NCBI RefSeq assembly: GCF_010672525.1
Contig: NZ_JAAHGH010000079.1
Span: forward strand, 1 to 36,708
From: Okeania sp. SIO2B3
GTDB lineage: Bacteria; Cyanobacteriota; Cyanobacteriia; Cyanobacteriales; Microcoleaceae
Length of the DNA stretch: 36,708 nucleotides
Direction of reading: 5' to 3'
Positions 18,784 through 26,850 of the stretch are shown here, in pieces. Position 1 is the stretch's first letter, and each line of letters begins with the position of its first letter. Made by a program: the position numbers and the translations under genes. Below the pieces are notes generated by a model. That model was not told where the DNA came from and did not search any database. It was given only the letters and a program-made list of their open reading frames with translations.

Positions 18784-18916
18784 TCCCCTCCCCTCCTGGG
18801 AGGGGTTAGGGGTGGGTTGGGAGGGGTCAGGGGTGGGTTTTCTCCTGTCTTCCCCTCCCCTCCTGGGAGGGGCTAGGGGTGGGTTAGGAGGGGTCAGGGG
18901 TGGGTTTTCTCCTGTC
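18784..18916. repeat. 67-bp tandem repeat (two copies) built on a CCCTCCTGGGAGGGG hairpin
   Basis: The unit CCCCTCCCCTCCTGGGAGGG starts at 18785 and recurs at 18852. The copies are nearly identical through GGGTGGGTTTTCTCCTGTCT. Each copy can form a strong hairpin. It lies between the convergent 3' ends of the giant kinase and the DUF362 gene and may work as a bidirectional terminator. Confidence 0.8.
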
Positions 18917-18952
18917 TCCTACCCCTCCCAAAAGACTTTCCATACGCAAACC

Positions 18953-19900
18953 CTAAATATTCATTGGTTCTTGAATAAACTTAACGTATAGATGTTTAAA
19001 AGTAGACCTAACTATGCGTGGAATTCCAAAATCAATAGGTTTCTTAATTGTAGGTAACTGCCAATTTTCTACTTCCAATTCAGCAGGTTGTAATAATGGA
19101 AAATTAACCTTATTTAAATCAGAACAAAATCCCATTTCCTGAGCAACTGCCACTGTTGGAACTTCTGCCGGATTTACTTTGAGAATTTCTAAAAATGTTT
19201 GATCTAGAGCAAATACATCTGTCGAAGCCCCTAAAATACCTAATTTCCGAGGTTCTCCACCAATAGGACCATTACCTTCTTGAGCGATAATACTATCAAT
19301 AATAGTCAAATCTGGATTAATTGTTTTTGCTGTTTCTACCAGCATTTTTCCAAAACGGCGAGCATCTTTACCTGCCTCTAAATGCCACCAAGCTTTCATT
19401 TTTCCTGGGACACAACCAAATAAGTTTTTTACTCCCATTGTCATAGTTAGTTGAACATGGGATTTAAGCTTAGGTAAATTAATTATTACATCTGCAGCCA
19501 TTGCTTCTTTACTTAACAGCAAATGATTAAACTCTTGACTAACTGTGTCGTAACGTTTGCCATGAAACTCAACTATTGGTAAGTCAAATTCTTTGAGCAA
19601 TGATAAATAACCATTTGCTTTTGCCACACCTAGAGCACTACCAAAAGCTGGACTGTCGCCTAAAAAAGGTTTGCCTCCTGCTTTTTTGACAATTTTAGCT
19701 ACACAATAAACTATTTCTCTTCTCGTTACACATTCTTTTGTAGGGCGAGAACCTGTGAGTAAATTTGGTTTTAGTAGGACACGATCGCCAGGTTTGACAA
19801 AGGTATTAATTCCCCCTAATGGTTCTAAAAGTTCCTCTATAGATTTTTCTAATTCATTTATCTGATAGGAATTAGTCCTGATTAAACTGACAGTAGACAT
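18953..19900 (-). CDS. DUF362 family protein
   Basis: A 315-residue cytosolic protein of the DUF362 family. Conserved stretches include DRVLLKPNLLTG, GGKPFLGDSPAFG, DVIINLPKLKSH, MTMGVKNLFGCVPG and IIDSIIAQEGNGP. Many family members carry a C-terminal 2[4Fe-4S] ferredoxin domain; this one does not, so it is the short form. The biochemical role is not established. An ATG at 19990 would add 30 residues, but those come from the AGGCAAC heptamer tract (translated VACCLLPA); the family-like N-terminus begins at the ATG at 19898-19900, which I chose, although no clear ribosome-binding site precedes it. It runs toward the giant kinase gene and shares no operon with the GTPase upstream. Confidence 0.85.
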   Translation of the reverse strand: MSTVSLIRTNSYQINELEKSIEELLEPLGGINTFVKPGDRVLLKPNLLTGSRPTKECVTRREIVYCVAKIVKKAGGKPFLGDSPAFGSALGVAKANGYLSLLKEFDLPIVEFHGKRYDTVSQEFNHLLLSKEAMAADVIINLPKLKSHVQLTMTMGVKNLFGCVPGKMKAWWHLEAGKDARRFGKMLVETAKTINPDLTIIDSIIAQEGNGPIGGEPRKLGILGASTDVFALDQTFLEILKVNPAEVPTVAVAQEMGFCSDLNKVNFPLLQPAELEVENWQLPTIKKPIDFGIPRIVRSTFKHLYVKFIQEPMNI

Positions 19901-19960
19901 GATTTTTTTTATTGAACTTGTTTTAAGGGAATTTTGTAACCTTTTTATTATAGCGCTGTG

Positions 19961-19995
19961 CGCAGGCAACAGGCAACAGGCAACAGGCAACAGGG
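19961..19995. repeat. heptamer repeat AGGCAAC x4
   Basis: Four exact tandem copies of AGGCAAC, next to the palindrome GCGCTGTGCGC. STRR type. They lie just upstream of the DUF362 start. Confidence 0.9.
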
Positions 19996-20133
19996 GGAAT
20001 AAAAAACCGATATTATAAGGCTTTTAGCTATTGGACAGTTCTTGTAATTTGTAAATAGAACCAGAGCAGGAGCAAGAATTAAACATAAAAAGTAAACTGC
20101 ACCCTTTTAGCTGTTTCAGCCCAGTATATTGAA

Positions 20134-21348
20134 TCAATCTGGTGGGTTATAATCTCCCCGCTTGAGTGATTCAATAAATTCTTTCATCATCTTTATGTCT
20201 GACTTTTGTTGTACTTCTTTCTGATATTTTTTCAGTTCAGACGAAAATTTTCTTTTAAAGAATGTTGTGATTTCTTCCTTATTCATGTTGGAGTTTAAGT
20301 AATTAATTGATATTGCTTCTAAAGTAGAAGTAAATGCCAATCCGATAGCTAAAATATAACTTGCAGCTACTCCACCAGCAAGACTTTCACCTGCTATGAA
20401 AAAACCAGGAGATATTGCTGAAAATACAGTTGTAGCCACCTCTAGTATTGTTGTACCAGCGATCGCCAGTAAACCAGCAAATGCAATACTGGCAGTTGCA
20501 GCACCTTTATCAAGAAGACGATCTAGGTTATAAACTTTAGCAAGAGATGCTAGTAAAGTTGGCTGAGTTGCAATAATACTAACTGTAGTAGAACCTGGAA
20601 TAGGAACAAAAGCTGAACCAAAACATATCCCAGCTGCAGTCCCAACAAGAGAGTATGCTACTCTCCTTTTTAGTTTGACATTGACTGCCTGAGCTCTGAT
20701 AAATGCTTCTGAATATGATTCAGGAATGGCTTTTATAGATGCTTCTGTTAATTCTTTTAGACCTGAAACTGTCTTCCCTGGAATAGGATCGGCAGAAACT
20801 TCCATAATTATGAGTTGAGTATTTGCTGTCTGCTCAATGTCAGCTAAGACCTCACTCAGCTTTTTTTTAAGTTTAGAAAGCTCTTCTGGTTTAGCAATAT
20901 CACACTGACTTAACACAATGATTATAGGAATTTTTAGGCTAAGTGCTGTTTGAATCACTTCTTTATCAAAATATTCAATCCTTGTTAGTCCTGCATGAAT
21001 AAGATACCAAACAAGGTGAATACTGTCATCTACAGATTGGGTATTGGAAAGAGATTTTTCCCTAAGGAATTTTAAAGTATCTTCTAAAAAATCATCGGTT
21101 TTGCTGGCTTCATAGCCAGGAGAATCATAGAGTATGATTGGAATATCTGGATTATATGGGTTTGGATACCTTTGATAGCATTTTGTTACAGGCAACCCCA
21201 CATCTACCTTGATTTCATTGTCATTTAGCCCAAAAATAGCTTTAATCAGACCACTCTTTCCTGCACCAGTTCTACCAATTAGAGCAATGCTTGGTGGTTT
21301 GAGTCTCTCTTCTATTTTCTTCAGTTCTTGGTCTATTTCGTTGTTCAT
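20134..21348 (-). CDS. dynamin/Era-like GTPase with C-terminal membrane segments
   Basis: The 404-residue protein has a complete TRAFAC-type G domain: G1 GRTGAGKS (25-32), candidate G2 Thr55, G3 DSPG (75-78), an altered G4 SQCD (147-150; the family has N/TKxD), and G5 VSAD (184-187). After ~225 come hydrophobic, Gly/Ala-rich stretches (~231-260 and ~285-345; FVPIPGSTT recalls YcjF/DUF697-type domains), then a charged helical tail. It is probably a membrane-associated GTPase. It starts 14 nt after the stop of the ammonium transporter gene on the same strand, so the two are very likely co-transcribed. AGGAGTTTAAAC before the ATG gives a good ribosome-binding site. The partner and membrane are not known; a link to transporter regulation is inference from the operon. 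Confidence 0.85.
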   Translation of the reverse strand: MNNEIDQELKKIEERLKPPSIALIGRTGAGKSGLIKAIFGLNDNEIKVDVGLPVTKCYQRYPNPYNPDIPIILYDSPGYEASKTDDFLEDTLKFLREKSLSNTQSVDDSIHLVWYLIHAGLTRIEYFDKEVIQTALSLKIPIIIVLSQCDIAKPEELSKLKKKLSEVLADIEQTANTQLIIMEVSADPIPGKTVSGLKELTEASIKAIPESYSEAFIRAQAVNVKLKRRVAYSLVGTAAGICFGSAFVPIPGSTTVSIIATQPTLLASLAKVYNLDRLLDKGAATASIAFAGLLAIAGTTILEVATTVFSAISPGFFIAGESLAGGVAASYILAIGLAFTSTLEAISINYLNSNMNKEEITTFFKRKFSSELKKYQKEVQQKSDIKMMKEFIESLKRGDYNPPD

Positions 21349-21362
21349 GTTTAAACTCCTAT

Positions 21363-23198
21363 CTATATTATATTTTTATCCTTCAAAACCCTAATTACTC
21401 GTTTTAATTTAGATATTTCATTTGACATATATGTCAACTTTTCTACCGATTCTTGAGTAAGCTCATTATGTGTACTAGCTATAGTTCTAATATGCCATAA
21501 TTGCTTAATAACTTCGTTCATTTTTTGATTAAAGAAATTTTCTCTATCTTTTTTTGGTTGGAAAGGATATTGCTCAACCGCCCGAATAGCATTCTTAAAA
21601 TTTTCAACTAAATTCTCTTCACGAATGTTGATAACATCACCATAAAGTTTAAAATACCTTTCAACAAGTGATGAAGCTTCAACAAGCCATGACTCTAAAG
21701 CTACATCAAAAGGTATATGATTAGCTTTTATTTTCCTATTCGCTTCATCTGGAAGATTTCTTGCCTTAGCAGCTTTGTTATATGTAAAATTGCTCCTCGC
21801 ATATCTTATCGAAAGAGTCATTTTCCCTGCAAGAAATTCATTCTTTTTCTCTTTCTGAATATACTGAATGAATAGTACATCAATCCTTTGTTGAAATAGC
21901 CGAGGGGTTTCTAGATCGCCAGGAATATCATAAGCTGTCTCCTGATGATTTTCTAAATCCAAACCCCTATATATTTCAGAGTCTTCACTGCGAAGACGAT
22001 TAAGAATACCAAGCATCCCGAAAAGACCTTCATATCCATTTCTTGGTAATCTTGGTCTCCGATTAAATGCAACAAGCTTGTGCAAAAAAAACAAAAATAT
22101 TGTGAAACCCAGGAAAACAAAGATGGGAGCTAGCAGAGAAATTCCGATTTGATTTTTGGCACTATTTGGCCCCATCTCAAAAAACCTAATTATTCCTACA
22201 GCGGAACCTCCTACTACACCACAAACCAAGTGAACAATTACGGCACCAACCGGGTCATCCATTACCTCCCATGAGAATTCATTCTCAATAATGTATTTTG
22301 AGTATGAGAAAACTAGCAAACCACAAAAACCGCCAACAACAAGTGGATACAAAATATTTGCTACATCTGGTGCAGCTGTAATTCCGACTAACCCACCTAG
22401 TAAGCCATTTATTGCGATAGTTAGCCTCGGAATCTTTTTTAACCAACTCAGAAAGATTGTCACCATCATACTCACAGTTGCTGCTAAGGTTGTATTAATG
22501 GCAACAAGAGCAATTTCGTGTAAACCTTCTGGTGTCCCGACAGATAGTTGTGTACTACCCATATTAAAGCCATACCATCCGATGAGCAGTAGAAACACAC
22601 CTGCTGTCGCTAGAGGAACATTATGAGCTGGCAATCGTCTTTCTCTTGGATGTCGCGACCCTATGAGTAAAGTAGCTGCTAATGCTGCAGCTCCACCAGT
22701 TGCGTGTACGACGACTGAACCTGCGTAATCTTGAAACACTTCTAGTTTTTTATCGAGAACCTCCCACAATATGTAACCTGAGAGGGGATATATAATGCCA
22801 GAAATGAAGCCACTCATAATTAAGTAATCAGACAACTTCATTCTACCAGCGATCGCACCAGAGCATATAGTTGCAGCGGTCGCAGCAAAAGCTCCCTGGT
22901 AAAAAAATTCTACTAGGTACTCTGTATTCTTAATAATATCTGCTGGTTCTGATGTTATAATATTGAATGGATGTAAGTCCCAATTAAAACCCTTCAATAT
23001 CCAGTAACCAAAAAAGAAAAAAGCGATAAAGCTAACGCCAAAGTCAGCAAAGTTTTTGAATATGATTGAGACCGTGTGCTTGGAAGGAAGCAACCCAGCT
23101 TCTAAAAGAGCAAAACCTAGCTGCATCAAAATCACTAGGATTGCACAAAAGAGAGTAAAGACAATATTTATATATATTGGAGCAGTATCTGCTTGCAT
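21363..23198 (-). CDS. ammonium transporter (Amt) with an additional C-terminal cytosolic domain
   Basis: Residues 1-~380 are an Amt/Rh channel with 11 helices. Key positions of E. coli AmtB are all present: Phe gate F104 and F211, D158 in DYAGSVVVH, and the twin histidines H165 and H323 (VIVHLVCG). The standard cytosolic Amt tail follows (GLDLENHQETAY, 412-423), which normally ends the protein and binds PII. Here another ~185 residues continue to 611, charged and helical, with a possible coiled coil at ~570-605. This tail matches no domain I recognise; it is not a GGDEF, a histidine kinase or a PII domain. It imports ammonium and may also sense it. The gene leads a two-gene unit with the GTPase. 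An NtcA-like site and TATAAT lie just upstream, with a very short leader and no clear ribosome-binding site. Confidence 0.9.
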   Translation of the reverse strand: MQADTAPIYINIVFTLFCAILVILMQLGFALLEAGLLPSKHTVSIIFKNFADFGVSFIAFFFFGYWILKGFNWDLHPFNIITSEPADIIKNTEYLVEFFYQGAFAATAATICSGAIAGRMKLSDYLIMSGFISGIIYPLSGYILWEVLDKKLEVFQDYAGSVVVHATGGAAALAATLLIGSRHPRERRLPAHNVPLATAGVFLLLIGWYGFNMGSTQLSVGTPEGLHEIALVAINTTLAATVSMMVTIFLSWLKKIPRLTIAINGLLGGLVGITAAPDVANILYPLVVGGFCGLLVFSYSKYIIENEFSWEVMDDPVGAVIVHLVCGVVGGSAVGIIRFFEMGPNSAKNQIGISLLAPIFVFLGFTIFLFFLHKLVAFNRRPRLPRNGYEGLFGMLGILNRLRSEDSEIYRGLDLENHQETAYDIPGDLETPRLFQQRIDVLFIQYIQKEKKNEFLAGKMTLSIRYARSNFTYNKAAKARNLPDEANRKIKANHIPFDVALESWLVEASSLVERYFKLYGDVINIREENLVENFKNAIRAVEQYPFQPKKDRENFFNQKMNEVIKQLWHIRTIASTHNELTQESVEKLTYMSNEISKLKRVIRVLKDKNII

Positions 23199-23210
23199 AA
23201 AATCTGTGTA

Positions 23211-23251
23211 ATTATAATAGTAAATATAGGCGAAAAATTACTACTGGTTAC
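23211..23251 (-). promoter_or_regulatory. candidate NtcA-activated promoter of the amt-GTPase unit
   Basis: On the minus strand GTA-N8-TAA (23238-23251) differs in one base from the NtcA consensus GTAN8TAC. It is followed after 21 bp by TATAAT (23211-23216), close to the 22-24 bp of class II NtcA promoters. NtcA control fits an ammonium transporter. The predicted leader is only a few bases. Confidence 0.45.
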
Positions 23252-23270
23252 TTATTTAGTAGAGATATTC

Positions 23271-23419
23271 GGCGTTGCTGAATTGAAGTATGAATGCGCG
23301 ATTGTTTGGTTCTGGTCAAGCCCCCTAAATCCACCAAAATTGGGGGACTTTTAGAGTTTTATTCCCCCCAAAATTGGGGGGCTAGGGGGGCTTGCATCAT
23401 ACTCAGAATCAGCAACGCC
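23271..23419. mobile_element. inverted-repeat element family 3 with nested C/G-run hairpin
   Basis: The ends GGCGTTGCTGAATTGAAGTA and TACTCAGAATCAGCAACGCC form an imperfect terminal inverted repeat of about 28 bp, 149 bp overall. The middle contains two further inverted C-run/G-run repeats (CCCCCTAAATCC, CCCCCCAAAATTGGGGGG). ATATTC occurs just outside both ends (23265-23270 and 23422-23427). There is no transposase, so it is MITE-like. Confidence 0.7.
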
Positions 23420-23904
23420 ATATATTCTGATGCACCGCTATTATACTGAGTCTAGTAGCAAAGGTTTTGGTAGTTCCTACTGCCGTTCGCGTAGCACCCC
23501 CTAGGGAATCACTTAGAGCGCTGGCATCGGATTTTCGGGACATTAATTTTTTATTTTCCTACCTTACATACTTTTTTTTGGCCACCTTTAGCTTTTTTTG
23601 ACAAACAGTCCCTTACCCTGATAAAACGAGAACTCTATTATTTTTGAGATATACCGTATTTATAATATATTCCAAAAACAAAAATCGTCAACTATCGACT
23701 AATTATTCAATTGGCCATACAAATTTATTACAGCGCTACCCGCTAGGGAATAGGGAATAGGGAACAGGGAACAGCAAACTGTAAAAGGGTTTTAGGATTG
23801 AAAAAAGTCCGCGCCCAATTCTTGTAGTGCTATAGAGTCTCAATCAAGTTTGTTCAAATTAATCTAAAATTTGAGTATTTGATTACTAACAGTTAACTGA
23901 AATT
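23420..23904. other. spacer upstream of the FAD oxidoreductase
   Basis: Contains a GC-rich block near 23480-23505 and a GGGAATA/GGGAACA heptamer tract at about 23750-23776. No gene is seen. No strong ribosome-binding site precedes the ATG at 23905. Confidence 0.5.
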
Positions 23905-25914
23905 ATGCTCAAAAAAACCAAACCAATAATCAGCCTAATTCTCAGCTTATTTTCCCTATCTCCTACTATTGCACCCGCGTTAGCAGCGCCACCCCGCACC
24001 CCAGACCAAGAAGAAACCTGCGAAATACTCATCATCGGCGGCGGTTTGTCAGGAGCAGCAACTGCCTACGAATCATTATTAGCAGGACGCACCGTTTGTG
24101 TCACTGAAATTACCGACTGGGTAGGTGGTCAAATTTCTTCCCAAGGTACATCCGCTCTCGACGAACGCGGTACTCAACGCAGTCTCCTCTTTTATCCCCG
24201 TGGTTACTTAGAATTACGGGAACGCATCGAGGAAAAATACGGTAGATTAAATCCCGGTCGTTGTTGGGTAAGCGTCTCCTGTTTTATGCCTTACGATGGT
24301 CACGGTATTCTATTTCAGATGTTGCAGGATGCAGCCAAAAAAGGAGGAGGAACGTTCAAATGGTTTCCCAATACTGTTGTGAAAGAGTTAGATATTTCCA
24401 ATAATCAAATCAATAGAGCGATCGCTATCCAACACCAACCAGCAGCAGGCACCCCACCCATCAACACTGAACCCCTATCTCAAATCATCGAAGATGCTTA
24501 CCGTTACCAAAACTCAGCGCGTTTCGACAAAACCATAATTCAGTTTGTACCCCAACCTTCCCCAGAAAAAACAGGTGGTGCTGACTGGTATGTTGTCGAA
24601 GCAACCGAAACCGGAGAAATTATTGCTCTGGCAGATGTTCCCTATCGTCTCGGTATCGACCCCCAAAGCTATCTTGACCCCTCATCTCCCGTTGACACTA
24701 GAGACTCCTATTGCACTCAAGGTTTTACCTACACCTTCGCTATGGAAGCAACCGAAACACCTCAAACCCATGTCGAACCGACCTTTTATTCTCAGTATGC
24801 TCCCTACTATAGTTATGAATTATCAAGATTAGCTAGTTTCCCTCTAGTTTTCACCTATCGTCAAATTTGGTCAGTGAAACCAGACGCACCGCAACCAGGA
24901 GACTATAAAAAACGAACAATTTTTCCCGGCGATATTTCCATGCAAAATTGGACTTGGGGTAATGACTACCGTCCTGGAAACCGTGAAGATAATTTGATTT
25001 ACAGTCGAAACCAACTGCAAGCTACAGGTCAACTGCGACCGGGTGGTTGGATGGGTGGTTTGCGTGCGGAAACTCTCCGTCGGGGTGAGGAAAATGCTCT
25101 CGGTTATTTCCATTGGTTAGTTGAGGGAACTACTGACTCTCAGTTGGGAGCGGGGGTAAAGGAAAAACATCCCAATAATCGTTTTTTGAGTGGGTTTGAT
25201 GCACCGATGGGAACAGCTCACGGGTTGTCAAAATATCCTTATATGCGAGAGGGGCGACGTATTATTGGTCGTCGGGGAAAGACTCATCCAGGAGGTTTTA
25301 CCGTTGCAGAAGTTGATATTGCTAAAAAGAATTTTCGGGATAATTTTTATCTGCAAAATTTAGCACCGGATACATTACATTATTTGTGGGGAGCTGTTTC
25401 TGCTTTTGTACCTCCAGATGCACAAATTAACTCAATGCAAGAAATGCCTCAACGTGCTCGGGCGACTGTTTTTCCTGATAGTGTGGGTATTGGTCATTAT
25501 GCAATTGATTTTCATCCTTGCATGACTAAAAGTCCCGCAGAAGCACCTGGTAATTCTGAACGAGCAGGTATTAGGAGAGGTCAAGGTTCTGCTTATCCTT
25601 TTCAAATTCCTTTACGGGCAATGATCCCTCAAAAAATTGATAATTTGTTGGTAGCGGGAAAAACTATTGCTACAAGTTATATTGCTGCTGCTGCTTATCG
25701 GGTTCATTCTTTTGAATGGTCTGCTGGTGCTGCTGCTGGTACAACAATTGATTTTGCTTTGGAAAGGGGTATTTTTCCTTATGAATTGATTGATGATATG
25801 CCTTCTAAGGAATGGGAATTGGAGGTTTTACAAGGTCGTTTACAGGAAAATGGTAATCCGACTGCTTTTCCTGACACTTCGATTTTTAATAATACTTGGG
25901 ATGAATGGAAATAG
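23905..25914 (+). CDS. exported FAD-dependent oxidoreductase
   Basis: This 669-residue protein has a Sec signal peptide (residues 1-27, cleavage near APALA|APP) and, directly after it, an FAD-binding Rossmann motif ILIIGGGLSGAATA (GGGLSG at 45-50). Near the C-terminus is the second FAD-contacting segment (KIDNLLVAGKTIATSYIAAA, then VHSFEWSAGAAAGT). These fit the FAD_oxidored family. The mature protein would act in the periplasm or lumen; the substrate is unknown. Its 5' half is richer in C/G and differs from the AT-rich 3' half in codon choice, possibly a mosaic origin. It has no operon partner: the gene is isolated by 700 bp on the left and 900 bp on the right. Confidence 0.87.
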   Translation: MLKKTKPIISLILSLFSLSPTIAPALAAPPRTPDQEETCEILIIGGGLSGAATAYESLLAGRTVCVTEITDWVGGQISSQGTSALDERGTQRSLLFYPRGYLELRERIEEKYGRLNPGRCWVSVSCFMPYDGHGILFQMLQDAAKKGGGTFKWFPNTVVKELDISNNQINRAIAIQHQPAAGTPPINTEPLSQIIEDAYRYQNSARFDKTIIQFVPQPSPEKTGGADWYVVEATETGEIIALADVPYRLGIDPQSYLDPSSPVDTRDSYCTQGFTYTFAMEATETPQTHVEPTFYSQYAPYYSYELSRLASFPLVFTYRQIWSVKPDAPQPGDYKKRTIFPGDISMQNWTWGNDYRPGNREDNLIYSRNQLQATGQLRPGGWMGGLRAETLRRGEENALGYFHWLVEGTTDSQLGAGVKEKHPNNRFLSGFDAPMGTAHGLSKYPYMREGRRIIGRRGKTHPGGFTVAEVDIAKKNFRDNFYLQNLAPDTLHYLWGAVSAFVPPDAQINSMQEMPQRARATVFPDSVGIGHYAIDFHPCMTKSPAEAPGNSERAGIRRGQGSAYPFQIPLRAMIPQKIDNLLVAGKTIATSYIAAAAYRVHSFEWSAGAAAGTTIDFALERGIFPYELIDDMPSKEWELEVLQGRLQENGNPTAFPDTSIFNNTWDEWK

Positions 25915-26634
25915 TATTCTTGCTTAGTTGAGATGAATGAAGTGCAGGTGTTTTTCTTGGGCAATTTCTTGTTACTATTTATTCATCTATAGAACAAAAC
26001 TGGATATAGTGTTTTTGATGTTGGTGAGGTCAATTAACTAATATTAAAAGCACTACCAGACAAGAAAAAAAATTGAAACATTAGTGATTATTGCTATGTT
26101 GATTTGAGTATAAAAATAGAGTTTTTATACTTCTAGATTTATCTTTCGGTCATTAATTTTAAGAATCAAAAAAAATATTCGACAATATTTATAATGATTC
26201 AGGAGCCAGTTTTAATATGTTTAAACTAACCTCACATAATTATATTTATGTATATGAGAAAAAATGAATATAGATTATACTTCTTCAGCAACTGTTGCTG
26301 TCATATCCTGATTCAGATTAGAGGTTTTAAGTAGAGAAACTAAACTAGGAGCAGATATATGACAAACAGATAAATTGTAGTTGTGCCCATATCTAGGCTT
26401 TCTAATTGCAACTGATAATGTCTGGCTACAAGTTCTATCGATCGTCACTTGCTTAAATTTATAATTTTTGCACTTAGTTTGTAACATTTGCCCTGTCCTA
26501 GAAAAAATCATTTTTGTTTGCTGTCAGTATATTTGAGTATTCTATAAATTAATATAGAACCTACATAAACATTCACAATCTATCGCCAAGTTTTATACAA
26601 ATATAATTGCCAAATTAATGAATATTTACTAATT
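25915..26634. other. long AT-rich spacer
   Basis: No gene is supported. A 78-codon open frame on the minus strand (26275-26511) has no ribosome-binding site or recognisable similarity. Confidence 0.4.
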
Positions 26635-26760
26635 AAATCAAATCCGTTTAATTGTACATAGATCCAATTTAGACTGATATAGAATAGTAAACATTTCAGA
26701 GTTTAGTATCCTCTACTAACTACTAAATTGAAGTGAGTTTGTTTAAATAGATTTGATATT
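26635..26760. mobile_element. inverted-repeat element family 2, copy 2
   Basis: The left end ATCAAATCCGTTTAATTGTA and the right end GTTTAAATAGATTTGATATT form an imperfect inverted repeat. The left end continues ACATA, matching the copy at 11364-11549. About 126 bp, non-coding. Confidence 0.55.
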
Positions 26761-26850
26761 ATGTATAACCTTAACATATCTTAGTTAAATTTTCAATAAT
26801 TTAAGGTTAAGCTTCAGTAAAAAGATATATTGATGATAACAAATAAGTAT

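Noticed and set aside
18691-18991. Plus-strand open frames of 61 and 88 codons
   Set aside because: They translate the 67-bp G/C-run tandem repeat and overlap the end of the DUF362 gene.
19901-19990. Longer N-terminus for the DUF362 protein
   Set aside because: The extra residues are a translation of the AGGCAAC repeat; the family N-terminus starts at 19900.
26275-26511. 78-codon minus-strand open frame in the long AT-rich spacer
   Set aside because: No ribosome-binding site, no recognisable domain, and composition like the surrounding non-coding DNA.
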